From: Homarus americanus
Lineage: Eukaryota; Arthropoda; Malacostraca; Decapoda; Nephropidae
Direction of reading: 5' to 3'
Length of the DNA stretch: 64,000 nucleotides
Assembly: GCF_018991925.1 (NCBI RefSeq)
Contig: NW_024735226.1
Location: 21,759 to 85,758 of the forward strand
Shown here one piece after another: positions 12,701-24,107 of this stretch. Numbering within the stretch: position 1 is the stretch's first letter; every line of letters begins with the position of its first letter. Both the position numbers and the translations under genes were made by a program. Under the pieces are notes generated by a model, which saw nothing but the letters and a program-made list of their open reading frames with translations, searched no databases and was not told the DNA's origin.

Positions 12701-13900
12701 CCGTTAATCGCCCGTAAGGCGTTTGCGCCACTCATTCTCATTGTCCTTACGCCGGTAATCGGCCGTAAGCGTTACGCCACTCATTCTTATTGCCCCCTGC
12801 GCCGTTAATCACTTTCGTAGGCAATTGCCGACTTTCATTCTTATCCTTCCCTGCAGCCGTTAATGGCCCGTAAAGCGTTGCCGACACTCATTCTTATTGC
12901 CCCTTCGCCGTTAATTAGCGCAAAGGCAGTACCACTCATTCTTGTCAACTTCCCTGCGCCGTTAATCGCCCGTAAGGCGTTACGCTCCCTCATTCTTATT
13001 GCCTTCGCCGTTATCGCCGTAAGCGTTGCGCCCCATTCTTATCGCCTCCTGCCGCCGTTAATCGTCCGTGGAAACGTTGCCCCACTCATTCTCATTGTCC
13101 ACTTACCGCGTTAATCGGCCGCCAAAGGCGTTGCGCCACTCATTCCTATTGCGCCCCTGCCGCCTTTATTCGCCCATTAAAGCGTTGCGCCACTCATTCT
13201 TATTGCCACCCTGCGCTGTTAATCGCCCGTAAAGCGTTGCGCCACTCATTACGTGTCGCACGTTAATCGGCCCGTAAGACGATACCGCCACTCATTCTTA
13301 TTACGCCCCTGCGCCTTTGTCCGCCCGTAAGGCGTTACGCCACTCATTCTCATTGCCCCCTGGCGCGTTTCGCCCGTAAGGCGATTGCCTGCAATTCTTA
13401 TCGTTTCTGCGTTGTCGCCGTGGGCGTTGGCGCCACTGTGCTTATCGCCCCCTGCCGCCGTTAATCGCCCGTAAGGCATTGCCACGACTCATTCTTATCG
13501 CTTCCTGCGCCGTTAATCGCCCGTGGGCGATTGCCGACTTACTCATTCTTATTGCCCCCTGCCTGGTTAATCAGCCCGTTAAAGGCAATTGCCCACCACT
13601 CATTCTTATCGCTTCCCTGCCGTTATGTGCCCGTGGCGTTGCCGCCACTCATTCTTATTGTCCCTTCGCGTTAATCGCCCGTGGCGTTGCCGCCACTCGT
13701 CTTATCGCCCTCCTGCCGCCGTTAATCGTCCGTAAGCGATTGCCCTGCTCATTCTCATTGTCCCTTACCGCCGTTGTCGGCCGCAAAGCGTTGCGCCACT
13801 CATTCTGTTAGCCCCTGCCGCCTTTAATGCGCCCGTGAGCGATTGCGCCACTCATTCTTATTGCCCCCTGCGCCGTTGTCGCCCGTAAGGCGTTGCCGCC
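9721..13900 (+). repeat. Super-block 3 of ~5 kb higher-order repeat (first part)
   Basis: This is the third copy of the ordered variant series. It opens with the CGCTTCCCCTGCC and CATTGTCC units (9740-9970), carries the TACCTTGTTTGTTGTCC unit (TTGTT at 10021), the CATTACTATTGCC units (about 11028 and 11330), the GCCGGTAAGGCGATAGCC unit at 11866 with TGGCGCCGTTAATCACCCG after it, the GACTCTAAAAGCG unit near 12540 and the TTGCCTTCGCCGTTATCGCC unit near 12995. A run of eight T at about 10257-10264 is the longest homopolymer I noticed and sits in an otherwise ordinary CACTCATTCTT segment. Beyond about 13.9 kb the correspondence to block 2 becomes hard to follow. Confidence 0.78.
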
Positions 13901-16900
13901 ACTCATTTTATGCCCCTTCGCCGTTAATAGCCCGTGGGCGTTGCCGCCACTCATTCTTATCGCCCTCCTGCGCCGTTAATCGCCGTAGGCGATTGCTACC
14001 ACTCATTCTTATTGCCCCCGTGCCGCGGTTAATCGCCCGTAAGGCGTTGCGCCACTACTCTTATCGTTCCCCTGCGCCTTTGTTCACCCGTTGAGCTGTT
14101 TCCGCCACTCATTCTTATAAGCCCCTTGCGTGCGTTAATCGCCCGTAAAGCTATTGCCGCCACTCATTCTTATCGCCCCCTGCCGCCGTTAATCGCCCGT
14201 GGGTGATTGTCGCCACTCATTCTTATCGCCCCTGCCCCGTTGTCGCCCTTAGGCGGTGTCAGCAAGGCGATTGTCGCCCACTCTCTTATCACCCCCCTGC
14301 GCCGTTAATCGCCCGCCAAGGCGATTGCCGCCACTCATTCTTATCGCCCCCTGGCGTTAATCACCGTAAAGCTATTGCCTACTCATTCTTATTGCCCCCC
14401 TGGCGCCGTTTCACCCGTAGGCTATTGCGCCACTCATTCTTCTCGCCCCCTTGCCGCCTTATCGCCCGTAAAGCGTTACCGCTCATTCTTATCGCCCCCT
14501 GCCGCCGTTAATCGCCCGTAAGGCGTTGCCGCCCACCATTCTTATCCCCCTGGCCGTTAATCACCCGTAAAGGCTATTGCCGCATTCTTATCGCCCCCCG
14601 CACCGCCGTTAATCAACCGTGGGCCTGTGCCGCCACTCATTCTTATCGCCCCTGCGCGGTTATCGCCCGTAAGGCGATTGCGCCATCATCTCTATCGCCC
14701 CTGCCGCCGTTAATCATCCGTAAAGGCGGTGCCGCCACTCATTTCTTATTCCCCCTGCCGCCGTTAATCGCCCGCAAAACGTTGCGCCTCTCAGTCTTAT
14801 CGCCCCCCCGCCGTTAATTGCCCGTAAGGCATTGCCGCCGCTCATTGTGCCTTCACGCCATTAATCGCCGTAAAGCGTTGCCGCCACTCATTCTTATTGC
14901 CCCCTCTGCCTTTATTGTCGCGCCAAGGCGTTGCGCCACTCATTCTTATCGCCCCCCTGCCGCGTTAATCGCCCATAAGCGTGCCTCCACTCATTCTTAT
15001 CGCCCCCTGCCGCCGTTAATCGCCCGTGAGAGTATGCCGCCACTCTTTCTTGTCGCCTTGCGCCGTTAATCGCCCGTTAAGGCGTTGCCCGCCACTCATC
15101 ATATCGCCCCCTGTTAGATTGTTCATCCGCCAAGGCGGTGCCGCCACTCATTCTTACGCCCCTGCCGCCGTTATCGCCCGCAAAGGCGATTGCCGCCACT
15201 CATTCTTATCGCCCCTGCCGCCGTAATCGCCCGTAAGGCGTTGCCGCCACTCATTCTTATCGCCCCCTGCCGCCGTTAATCCCCGTAAAGCGTTGCCGCC
15301 ACTCACGTTATATCGCCCCCTGCCGCGTTATCGCCCGTAAAGCTGCTTACCACTCATTCTTATCGCCCCCTGGCGCCGTTAATCGCCCGTAGGCGTTGCC
15401 GCCACTCATTCTTATCGCCCCCCGCCATTAATCGCCCGTAAAGGCGATTGCCACTCATTCTTATCGCCTGCTGCCGTTAATCACCCGTCAAGGCTATTGC
15501 CGCCACTCATTCTTATCGCCCCCTGCGCGTTTAATCTCCCGTGGGCCTATTGCCGCTCATTCTTATCGCCCCCCTGCCGCGTTAATCCTTAAGCAGGCTA
15601 TTGCCTTACACTCATTCTTATCGCCCCTGCCGCCGTTGTCAACCCGTAGGCGATTGCCGCCACTCATTCTTATCGCCCCCTGCCGCCCATTGCCCGCAGA
15701 GCGTTGCCTGTCATTCATCATCGCCTTCTGCCGCCGTTAATCGCCGTAAAACGTTACCGCCACTCATTCTTATCGCCCCCTGCCGCCTTTAATCGCCGTA
15801 GGCTATTCCGCCACTCATTCTTATCCTTGCGCCGTTAATCACCATAGGCTATTGCCACCACTCATTCTTATCGCCCCTGGCGCCGTTAATCACCCGTAAG
15901 GCTATTGCCGCCACTCATTCTTATCGCCCCGCGCCGCCATTAATCGCCGTAAGGCGATTGCATTTCATTCTTGCTCCTTGCTGCGCGTTAATCACCGTGA
16001 GGATATTGCCGCCACTCATTCTTATCGCCCCCCTGCCGTTAATCACCCGTAAGCTGTTTCCGCCACTCATTCTTGTCGCCCACCGTTAATCGCAAGATAG
16101 CCGTGCCACTCATTCTTATCGCCCTGGCCGTTATCGCCCGTAAGGCGATTGCCGACCACTCATTCTTATCGCCCCCTACCGCAGTTATCGCTGCGTGGTT
16201 ATTACCGCCACTCATTCTTATCGCCCCCCTGCCGCCGTTTCGCCCGTAAACGTTGCGCCTTCACTCGTATCGCCCCCTGCCGCCGTTATTCATCGCCATA
16301 ACGTTGCCGCCACTCATTCTTGGCGCCCCCTGCCGCCGTTAATCGCCCGCAAAGCGTGCCGCCACTCATTCTTATCGCCCCCTGCCGCCGTTAATCGTCC
16401 GTAAGGCGTGCCGCCACTCATTCTTATCGCCCCCATGCCGTCGTGTCGCCCAAAGCGTTGCCACCACCAATTCGTCATCGCCCTCCTGCCGCCGTTAATC
16501 GCCCGTAAGGCGTTGTCGCCACTCATTCTTATCACTCCCTGCGCATTGTCGCCGTGGGCGTTACGCCACTCCCTTCTTATCGCCCCTGCCGCCGTTTCGC
16601 CTATAAAGGCGATGCCTGCTCACTCTTATCCTTCTGCCGTTAATCGCCCGTAGGCGGTTCGCCACTCATTCTTGTCGCCCCCTACGCCTTTAATCACCCG
16701 TAAGCTATTCCGCCACTCATTCTTATCGCCCCCTGCGCCGTTAATCGCCCGTAAAGGCGATTGCCGCCACTCATTCTTATCGCCCCCTGCCGCCCTTGCG
16801 CCGTAAGGCGTTGCCGCCCTCATTCTTTTCGCCCCCTGCCGCCATTAATCGCCAGTAAGGCGATTGCCGCCTCTCACTCTTATCGCCCCCTGCTGCCGCC

Positions 16901-17640
16901 GTTAATCGCCCGAAAGGCGATTGCCGCCACTCATTCTTATCGCCCCCCCTGCCGTTAATCACCGTAAGCTATTGCGCCACTCATTCTTATCCCCCTGCCG
17001 TTAATCGCCCGCCAGGCGGTGTCGCCACTCACTCTTATCATCGCCTTGCTGCCGTTAATCGCCCGCCAAGGCGATGCCACCACTCTTCTTATCGCCCCCT
17101 GGCGCCGTTAATCACCGTAGGCTATTGCCACCACTCATTCTTATCGCCCCTGGCCGTTAATCACCCGTAGGCTATTGCCGCCACTCATTCTTATCGCCCC
17201 CTTGCCGCCGTTTCGCCCGTAAGGCGTTGCGCCTTTCATTCTTATCGCCCCCTGCCGCCATTAATCGCCGTGGGCGTTGCCACCACTCACTCTTATCGCC
17301 CCCTACCGCAGTTAATCGCAAAAGGCGATTGCCGCCACTCACTCTTATCGCCCCCTGCGTTGATATAAGTTGCCTCCCTCACATTCTTATCGCCCTCTGC
17401 CGTTAATCACCCGTGAGCTATTGCCCCCACTCATACTTATCGCCCCCTGCCGCCGTTAATCGCCCGTGAGGCGTTTGCCGCCACTCATTCTTATCGCGCC
17501 CTGCTGCCGTTAATCCCCGTATGGCGTTGCCGCCACTCATTCTTATCGCCCCTGCGCCGTTAATCGTACCGTAAGGCGTTACCGCCACTCATTCTTATCG
17601 CCCCCTGCCGCCATTAATCGCCCGCCAGGCGATTGCCGCC
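13901..17640 (+). repeat. Satellite stretch with more canonical monomers
   Basis: Units here are closer to the reference than those to the left, mostly TATCGCCCCCTGCCGCC rather than TATTGCC. A frequent variant pairs AATCACCCG with GGCTATTGCC, often preceded by CTGGCGCCG. Small anomalies occur: a unit with CTGTTAGATTGTTCATCC near 15113-15130 and one with GTTGATATAAGTTGCC near 17359-17374, both replacing most of the TTAATCGCCCGTAAGGCG segment. No sequence other than the satellite is present. It may be a local expansion inserted into the super-block pattern, because the distance between equivalent markers (11866 to about 17650) is about 5.8 kb here against 1.8-2.4 kb in blocks 1 and 2. Confidence 0.72.
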
Positions 17641-18650
17641 ACTCATTCTTATCGCCCCCTGGTGCCGTTAATCACCCGTAAGAATATTGCCGCCACTCAT
17701 TCTTATCGCCCCTTGCCACCGTTAAGGGCCCGTAAGGCGATTGCCGCCATCTTCTTATCGCCCCACTGCCGCGTTAATCACCTGTGGGCTATTGCCACCA
17801 CTCTTCTTATCGCCCTCCTCCGCCGTTAATCGTCCGCCAGGCGATTGCCGCCTCTTATCGCCCCTGCGCTGTCGCCCATAAGGCGATTGCCGCCACTCAT
17901 TCTTATCGCCCTACGCCCATTGTCGGCGTAAAGCGATCCGCCCTCACTCTTATCGCGCATCCTGCCGCGGTGTCGCCGTAAGCATTGCCGCCGCTATTCT
18001 TATTGCCCCCTCACGCCGTTAATCGCACATAAAGGCTGTGCCGCCACTCATTCTTATCGCCCCCTACCGCCGTTAATCGCCCGTAAGGCGTTGCCACCAC
18101 TCATTCTTATCGCCCCCTTGCCGCCGTTAATCACCTGCAAGGCTATTGCCGACACTCATTCTTATCGCCCTCTTGCGCCGTTTCGCCCGTATGGCGATGC
18201 CGCCACTCATTCTTATCCGCCCCTGCCGCCTTTAATCACCCGTGAGCTGTTCCGCCACTCATTCTTATAAGCTTCCTGCCGCCATCTTTCTTGTTGCCTG
18301 CCGTTAATCGCCCGTGAGCGATGGCACCCTTCATTCTTATCGCCCTCCTGCCGCCCTTAATCGCCCGTAAGGCGTTGCCGCCCTTATTCTTTTCGCCCCC
18401 CTGCCGCCGTTAATCGCCCGTAGCGTTGCCGCCTCTCACTCTTATCGCCCCCCTGCCGTTAATCGCCCGTAAGGCGTTGCCTCCACTCATTCTTATCGCC
18501 ACCTGCCGCTGTTAATCGCCCGTGAGGCGATTGCCTGTCATTCTTATTGCCACCCTGCCGCTGTTAATCGCCGTAAGGCGATTGCCGCCACTCATTCTTA
18601 TTCCCCCCCTGCCGCCTTTATTGGCCGTAAGGCATTTGCATCACTCATTC
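17641..18650 (+). repeat. Return of super-block markers (matches 3.5-4.4 kb)
   Basis: The unit pair with AATCACCCGTAAGAATATTGCC-type sequence followed by GTTAAGGGCCCG (17721) repeats the pair at about 3510-3560, where CGTTAAGGGCCCG begins at 3551; a degraded relative lies near 8500-8555. Downstream, AATCACCTGTGGGCTATTGCC matches the AATCACCTGTAGG unit near 3606. A CTTATTCTTTTCGCCCC unit near 18385 matches CTCATTCTTTTCGCCCC near 4150. This supports the same higher-order order extending to about 18.5 kb after a canonical insertion. Confidence 0.68.
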
Positions 18651-19336
18651 TTATCGCCCCCCTGCCGGGTTAATCGCCAATAAGGCGATAGCCACCACTC
18701 ATTCTTATCGCCCCCTGCCGCCGTTAATCACCGTAAGGCGTTGTACCATTCATTCTTATTGCCCTCTGCCGCCGTTAATCGCCCGTACGCGATTCGCCAC
18801 TCATTTTATCGCCCCCTCTGCCGTTAATCGCCCATAAGGCATTGCTGCCACTCATTCTTATTGCCCCTTCCACGTTAATCGCCGTGGTACTGCCACTCTT
18901 CTTATTGCCCCCGTTACGCCGTTAATCGCCCGTGCGGCGTTGCCGCCTCTCATTCTATTGCCCCCCCGCCGCTTTATCGCCCGTAAGGCATTGCCGCCAC
19001 TCTTCTTATTGCCCGCTTCGCCGTTAATCGCCTGTAGGCGATTGCCGCCACTCATTCTTATTCCCCCGCCTGCCGTTAATCGCCCGCAAGGCTATTGCCG
19101 CCACTCATTCTTATCGCCCCTCTGCCGCCGTTAATCGCCCATAAGGCGATTGCCCTCATTCTCATTGTCCACTTACCGCCGTTGTCGCCCGTAAAGGCGT
19201 TGCTACCACTCATTCTTATTGCCCCGTGCCGTTGTCGCCCGTAAAGCGTTGCCGCCCTTTCATTCTATTGCCCCCCGCCGCCTTTATTCGTCCGTAAAGC
19301 GTTGCCGCCACCATTCTTATTGCCCACTTCCGCCGT
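18651..19336 (+). repeat. Transition from left super-block type to mid-array module type
   Basis: This stretch carries GCCAATAAGGCGATAGCC (about 18680), the last clear left-type CATTGTCCACTTACC unit (about 19168), and units such as CGTGCGGCGTTGCCGCC (about 18930) that become characteristic of the module copies to the right. Both families are interleaved, so the boundary is gradual rather than a single junction. Confidence 0.6.
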
Positions 19337-20728
19337 TAATCGCCCATGCTGCGTTGCCGCCTCATTCTTATTCCCCTACGCCGTTAATCGCCAGTAAGGC
19401 GATAGCCACCACCTTTTCTTATTGCCCCTGCTGCCGTTAAGCACCCGTAAGGCGATTGCCACCACTCATTCTTATTGCCCTCTGCGCCATTAATCGCCCG
19501 TAAGGCAATTGCCGCCACTCATTCTCATTGCCCCCCTGCCGCCGTTAATCGCCCGTAAGGCTATTGCCGCCACTCATTCTTATGGCCCCGTGCCTTCGTT
19601 AATCGCCTGTAAGACGATTGCTACCACTCACTCTTATCGCCCCCTGCGTTAGCCCGTAAGGCGATTGCGCCACTCATTCTTATGGCCCCTGCCGCCGTTA
19701 ATCGCCCGTAAGGCATTGCCGCCACTCATTCTTATCGCCCCCCTGCGCCCGTTAATCGCCCGCCAGCATTGCATTGCCTCTGCGCCTTTCGCCCGGAATT
19801 ACCGCCACTCATTTTCATTGCCCCCTGCTTCCGATGTCGCCGTAAGGCTATTGCCGCCACTCATTCTCATTGCCCCCCTGCGCGGTTTCTTCCGTAAAGC
19901 TATTGCGCCACTCATTCATATGGCCCCCGCTAGTCGCCTTAGGCGATTGCTACCACTGATTTATTGCCCCCCTGCCGTCGTTATCGCCGTGGCGACACCT
20001 TTACTCATTCTTATCGCCCCCTTCCGCGTTAATCGCCCGTAAGCGTTGCCGCCATATTCTTATTGCTCCTGCGTCGTTAATCGCCAGTTGAAGCGTTGAA
20101 ACCCTATTCTTATTGCCCCCTGCGCCGTTAATCGCCCGTAAGCAGTTGCCACCACTCTTTCTTATCGCTTCCTGCCGCCGTTAATCGCCCGTAAAGCGTT
20201 GCCGCCACTATTCTTATGCCCCTTCGCCGTTTTCGCCCGCAAACGTGCCGCCCCACTATTCTTTCGCCCCCTGCGCCGTTAATCGCCGAAAACGGTACTG
20301 CCACTCAATCTTATCGCCCTCCTGCCGCCGTTAATCGCCCGTAAGGCGTTGCTACCACTCGCCCTTTCGTGCGCCGTAATCGCCCGTAAGGCGTTGCCTC
20401 CTTCATTCTTATCGCCCCCTGCGCTGTTAATCGCCTGTAAGGCTATTGCCACCACTCATTCTTATTGCCCGTGCCGGTGTCGCCCATAAGGCGATTGCCG
20501 CCACTCATTCTTATCGCCCCCTGCGCTGTTAATCACCCGTAGGCATTGCCGCCACTCATTCTTATTGCCACCCTGCCGCCGTTAATCGCCTGTAAGGCAT
20601 TGCCACCACTCATTCTTATTGCCCACCTGCCGCCGTTAATCGCCCGTAAGCGTGCCATTCCTATTGCCCCCCTGCGCCTTTATTCGCCCGTAAAGCGTTG
20701 CCGCCTCATTCTTATTGCCCCTTCTGCC
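19337..20728 (+). repeat. Mid-array module, copy 1
   Basis: The module begins with a GCGGCG- or CTGCG-type unit, then TTATTCCCC, then GCCAGTAAGGCGATAGCC, then TTAAGCACCCG (19437), then CCATTAATCGCC followed by CAATTGCC, and later a GGTTTCTTCCGTAA unit (GTTTCTTCC at 19885). The same order recurs at 20729, 21897 and 24108. This copy also carries a GCCAGTTGAAGCGTTG unit at 20083, the first example of the three-monomer haplotype that recurs further right. Confidence 0.72.
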
Positions 20729-21896
20729 GTTAATCGCCTGTCACGGCGATTGCCGCCTCTCATTCTTATTCCCCCACCTGCCGCCGTTGTCGCTAGCCAC
20801 CCTCATTCTTATTGCCCCTCTGCGCCGTTAGCACCCGTAAGAGGTTGCCACCACTCATTCGTATTGCCCTCTGCGCATTAATCGCCGTAAAGGCAATTCG
20901 CCACTCATTTTCATTGCCCCCCTGCCTTGGTTAATCGCCGTAAGGCTATTGCACACTCATTCTTATGCCCCTCTCTCGGTATTAATCCCCGTAAAAGCAT
21001 TGCACGCCACTCATTCTATTGCCCCCCTGCCTTAGTTAATCTTCCGTGAGCTATTGCGCCACTCATTCATTATTTAGCCGCCGTTAATCGCCTGTAAAGC
21101 ATTGCTACCACCATTCTTATCCTCTCTGCCGTGGTTAATCGCCCGTAAGGCGACTTCTCCCTCATTCTTATTGCCCCTTCGCCGTTAATCGCCGTAGCGC
21201 ATTGCCGCCCTCATTCTTATTGCTCCTCTGCGTGCGTTAATCGCCGGTTAGGCGGTGAGCCATCATTCTTAGCCCCTCTGCGCGTTAATCGCCCGTAAGG
21301 CATTACCACCACTTTTCTTATCGCTTCCCTGCGCGATATTCGCCCGTAAAGGCGATTGCCGCCACTCATTCTTATTGCGCCCGCCGTTTATCGCCCGCAA
21401 GGCGGTGCGCCACTCATTCTTATCGCCCCTGCGCGTTAATCGCCCGGCAGTTCTACCACTCAATCTCGCCCTCCTGCCGCCGTTATGTCGCCGTAAGGCG
21501 TTGCTGCCACTCATTCTTATTGCCCCTCGTGCGCCGTTGTCGCCCATAAAGCGTTGCCGCCACTCATTCTTATCGCCCCTGCGCTGTTAATCGCCTGTGG
21601 CTATTGCCAACTCATTCTTATTGCCCGTGCCTCCGTTTCGCCCATAAGGCGATTGCCGCCACTCATTCTTATCGCCTGCCGCTGTTTCACCCGTAGGCGT
21701 TGCGCCACTCATTCTTATTGCCCCCCTGCGCCGTTAATCGCGCCCGTAAAGGCGATTGCCACCACTCATTCTTATTGCCCACCTGCCGCCGTTAATCGCC
21801 CGTGAAGGCGATTGCGCCACTCATTCCTATTGCCCCCCCCCGCCTTTATTCGCCCGTGAGGCGTTCCGCCACTCATTCTTATTGCCCCTTCCGCCG
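20729..21896 (+). repeat. Mid-array module, copy 2
   Basis: It opens with a CACGGCGATTGCC unit, TTATTCCCCCACC, a shortened GCTAGCCACC unit, TTAGCACCCG (about 20828), CATTCGTATTGCCCTCTGC, CATTTTCATTGCC and GTTAATCTTCCGTGAGC (about 21043). These are the same successive types as at 22001 and 24211. It is shorter than copy 3, so monomers have been lost or gained between copies. Confidence 0.7.
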
Positions 21897-24107
21897 TTAA
21901 TCGCCTTTGCGGCGTTGCCGCCTCTCATTCTTATTCCCCTGCCGCCGTTAATCGCCAGTAAGGCGATAGCCACCACTCATTCTTATTGCCCCCTGCGCCG
22001 TTAAGCACCCGTGAAATTGCCCACTCATTCGTATTGCCCTCTGCCGCCATTAATCGCCCGTAAGGCATTGCCGCCACTCATTTTCATTGCTCCTGCTTCC
22101 GTTAATCGCCCGTAAGCTATTGCCACCACTCATTCTTATTGCCCTCTGCCTTCATTAATCGCCCGTAAGGCAATTGCCGCCACTCATTCTCATTGCCCCC
22201 TGCCTGGTTTCTTCCGTAAGGCTATTGTCGCCACTCATTCTTATGGCCCCAGCCGCCGTTAATTGCCTGTAAGGCAGTACCTCATTCTTATTGCCCTCTG
22301 CCGTCGATAATCGCCCGTAGAGCGTTGCCCCCCTCATTCTTATCGCCCTCTTCGCCGTTATCGCCCATAAGGCGTTGCCCCCACTCATTCTTATTGCCCC
22401 CCCTGCGTCGTTAATCGCCCGTGGCGGCTTCTTCACTCATTCTTATCGCCCCTTCCGCGTTAATCGCCGTAAGCGATGCCGCACTCATTCTTATTGCTCC
22501 CTGCGTCGTTAATCGCCGGTTGGCGATTGCAGCCACTCATTATTATCGCCCCCTGCCGCCGTTAATCGCCTGTAAGGCGATTGCTACCACTCATTCTTAT
22601 TGCCCTCTGCGCCGTTTCGCCCGTGGCGATTCGCCCTCATTCTTATTGCCCCCTGCGTCGTTAATCGCCGTAAAGCTGTTGCCGCCACTCATTCTTATCG
22701 CCCCGCCGCCGTTAATCGCCCCATAAGGCGTTGCTACCACTCATTCTTATTGCCCCCTGCCGCCGTTAATGTCGCCCGTAAGGCGTTGCCGCCACTCATT
22801 CTTATTGCCCCCTTGCCGCCGTTTCGCCCGTAAGGCTATTGCCTACTCATTGTTATCGCCCCCTGCCGCCGTTAATCGCCAAGGCGTTGCACGCCACTCA
22901 TTCTTCCGCCCCTCTGTTAATCGCCCGTAAAGGCGTTGCGCCACTCATTCTTATAGCCCCCCTGCGCGTTAATCGCCCGTAAGGCGTTGCCGCCAATCAT
23001 TCTTAGTGCCCCTACTGCCGTTATCGCCCTTAAGGCGATTGCCACCACTCATTCTTATTGCCCCTCTGCCGCCGTTAATCGCCCGTGAAGGTTGCGCCAC
23101 TCATTCTTATCCCGTCGTTAATCGCGTAAGGCGTGCCACCACATTCTAATCGGCCCCCTTGTCGCCTCTAATCGCCGTGGCGTTGCCCTCGCCACTTATT
23201 GCTCTCCTGCGTTATCGCCAGTTGGCGTGCGGCCTGTATTATCTGCCCCCTGCCGTTATTGCCCGTAAGCGAGAGCCGCCACTCATTCTTATCGCCCCTT
23301 ACGCCGTTAATCGCCCGTAGGCGATTGCCGCCACCATTCTTATTGCCCCCCTGCCGCCGTTGCCTCTAGGGCGATTGCTACCACTCATTCTTATTGCCCT
23401 CTGCCGCCGTTAATCGCCGTAAGGCGATTGCCGCCACTCTTATTGCCCCCTGCCGCCGTTAATCGCCCGTAAAGGCTATTGCGCCACTCATTCGTATCGC
23501 CCCGCCGCCGTTAATCGCCCATAAGCGGTTGCCTGCCCCATTCTTATTGCCCCTCTGCCGCCGTTATCGTCCGTAAGCGTTGCGCCCACTCATTCTTACC
23601 TTTCGCCGTTGTCGCCGTAAAGCTGGCCGCCACTCATTCTTATCGCCCCCTGCGCCGTTAATCGCCATGGCGATGCCGCCACTCATTCTTATCGCCCCCT
23701 GCGCCGTTAATCGCCCGTAAGGCGTTGCCACCACTCATTCTTGCCCCTACCGCCGTTAATCGCCGTGAGCGTTGCGTAATCATTCTTAGTGCCCCCTGCC
23801 GCCAATCTTTGCAGACGGTGCCACTACTCATTCTTATTGCCCCTCTGCGTTAATCGCCGGTAAGAGTTGCCGCCACTCATTCTTATTGCCCCCCTGCCGT
23901 CGTTAATCTGGCAGGCGATTGCCACCACTCATTCTAATGCCCCCCTGTCGCCTCTATCGCCCGTAAGGCGTTGCACCACTCATTCTTATGCCCACCTGCC
24001 GCCGTTAATCGCCCGTAAGGCGTTGCCGCCACTCATTCTATTCCCCCTGCCGCGTTTATCGCCCGTAAAGCGTTGCCGCCACTCATTCTTATTGCCCCCT
24101 TCTGCGT
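21897..24107 (+). repeat. Mid-array module, copy 3
   Basis: This copy has the clearest match to copy 4. Shared successive markers are GCCAGTAAGGCGATAGCC, TTAAGCACCC (22001), CATTCGTATTGCCC, CATTTTCATTG followed by CTTCCGTTAATCG, TGC-CATTAATCG with CAATTGCC, GTTTCTTCCG (22208), and CCCAGCCGCCGTTAATTGCC. Shared substitutions are many while small indels differ between the two copies. The right part (23161-24107) contains GTCGCCTCTA units (23161, 23947) and a GCCAGTTGG unit (23217) belonging to the next higher-order family. Confidence 0.75.
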
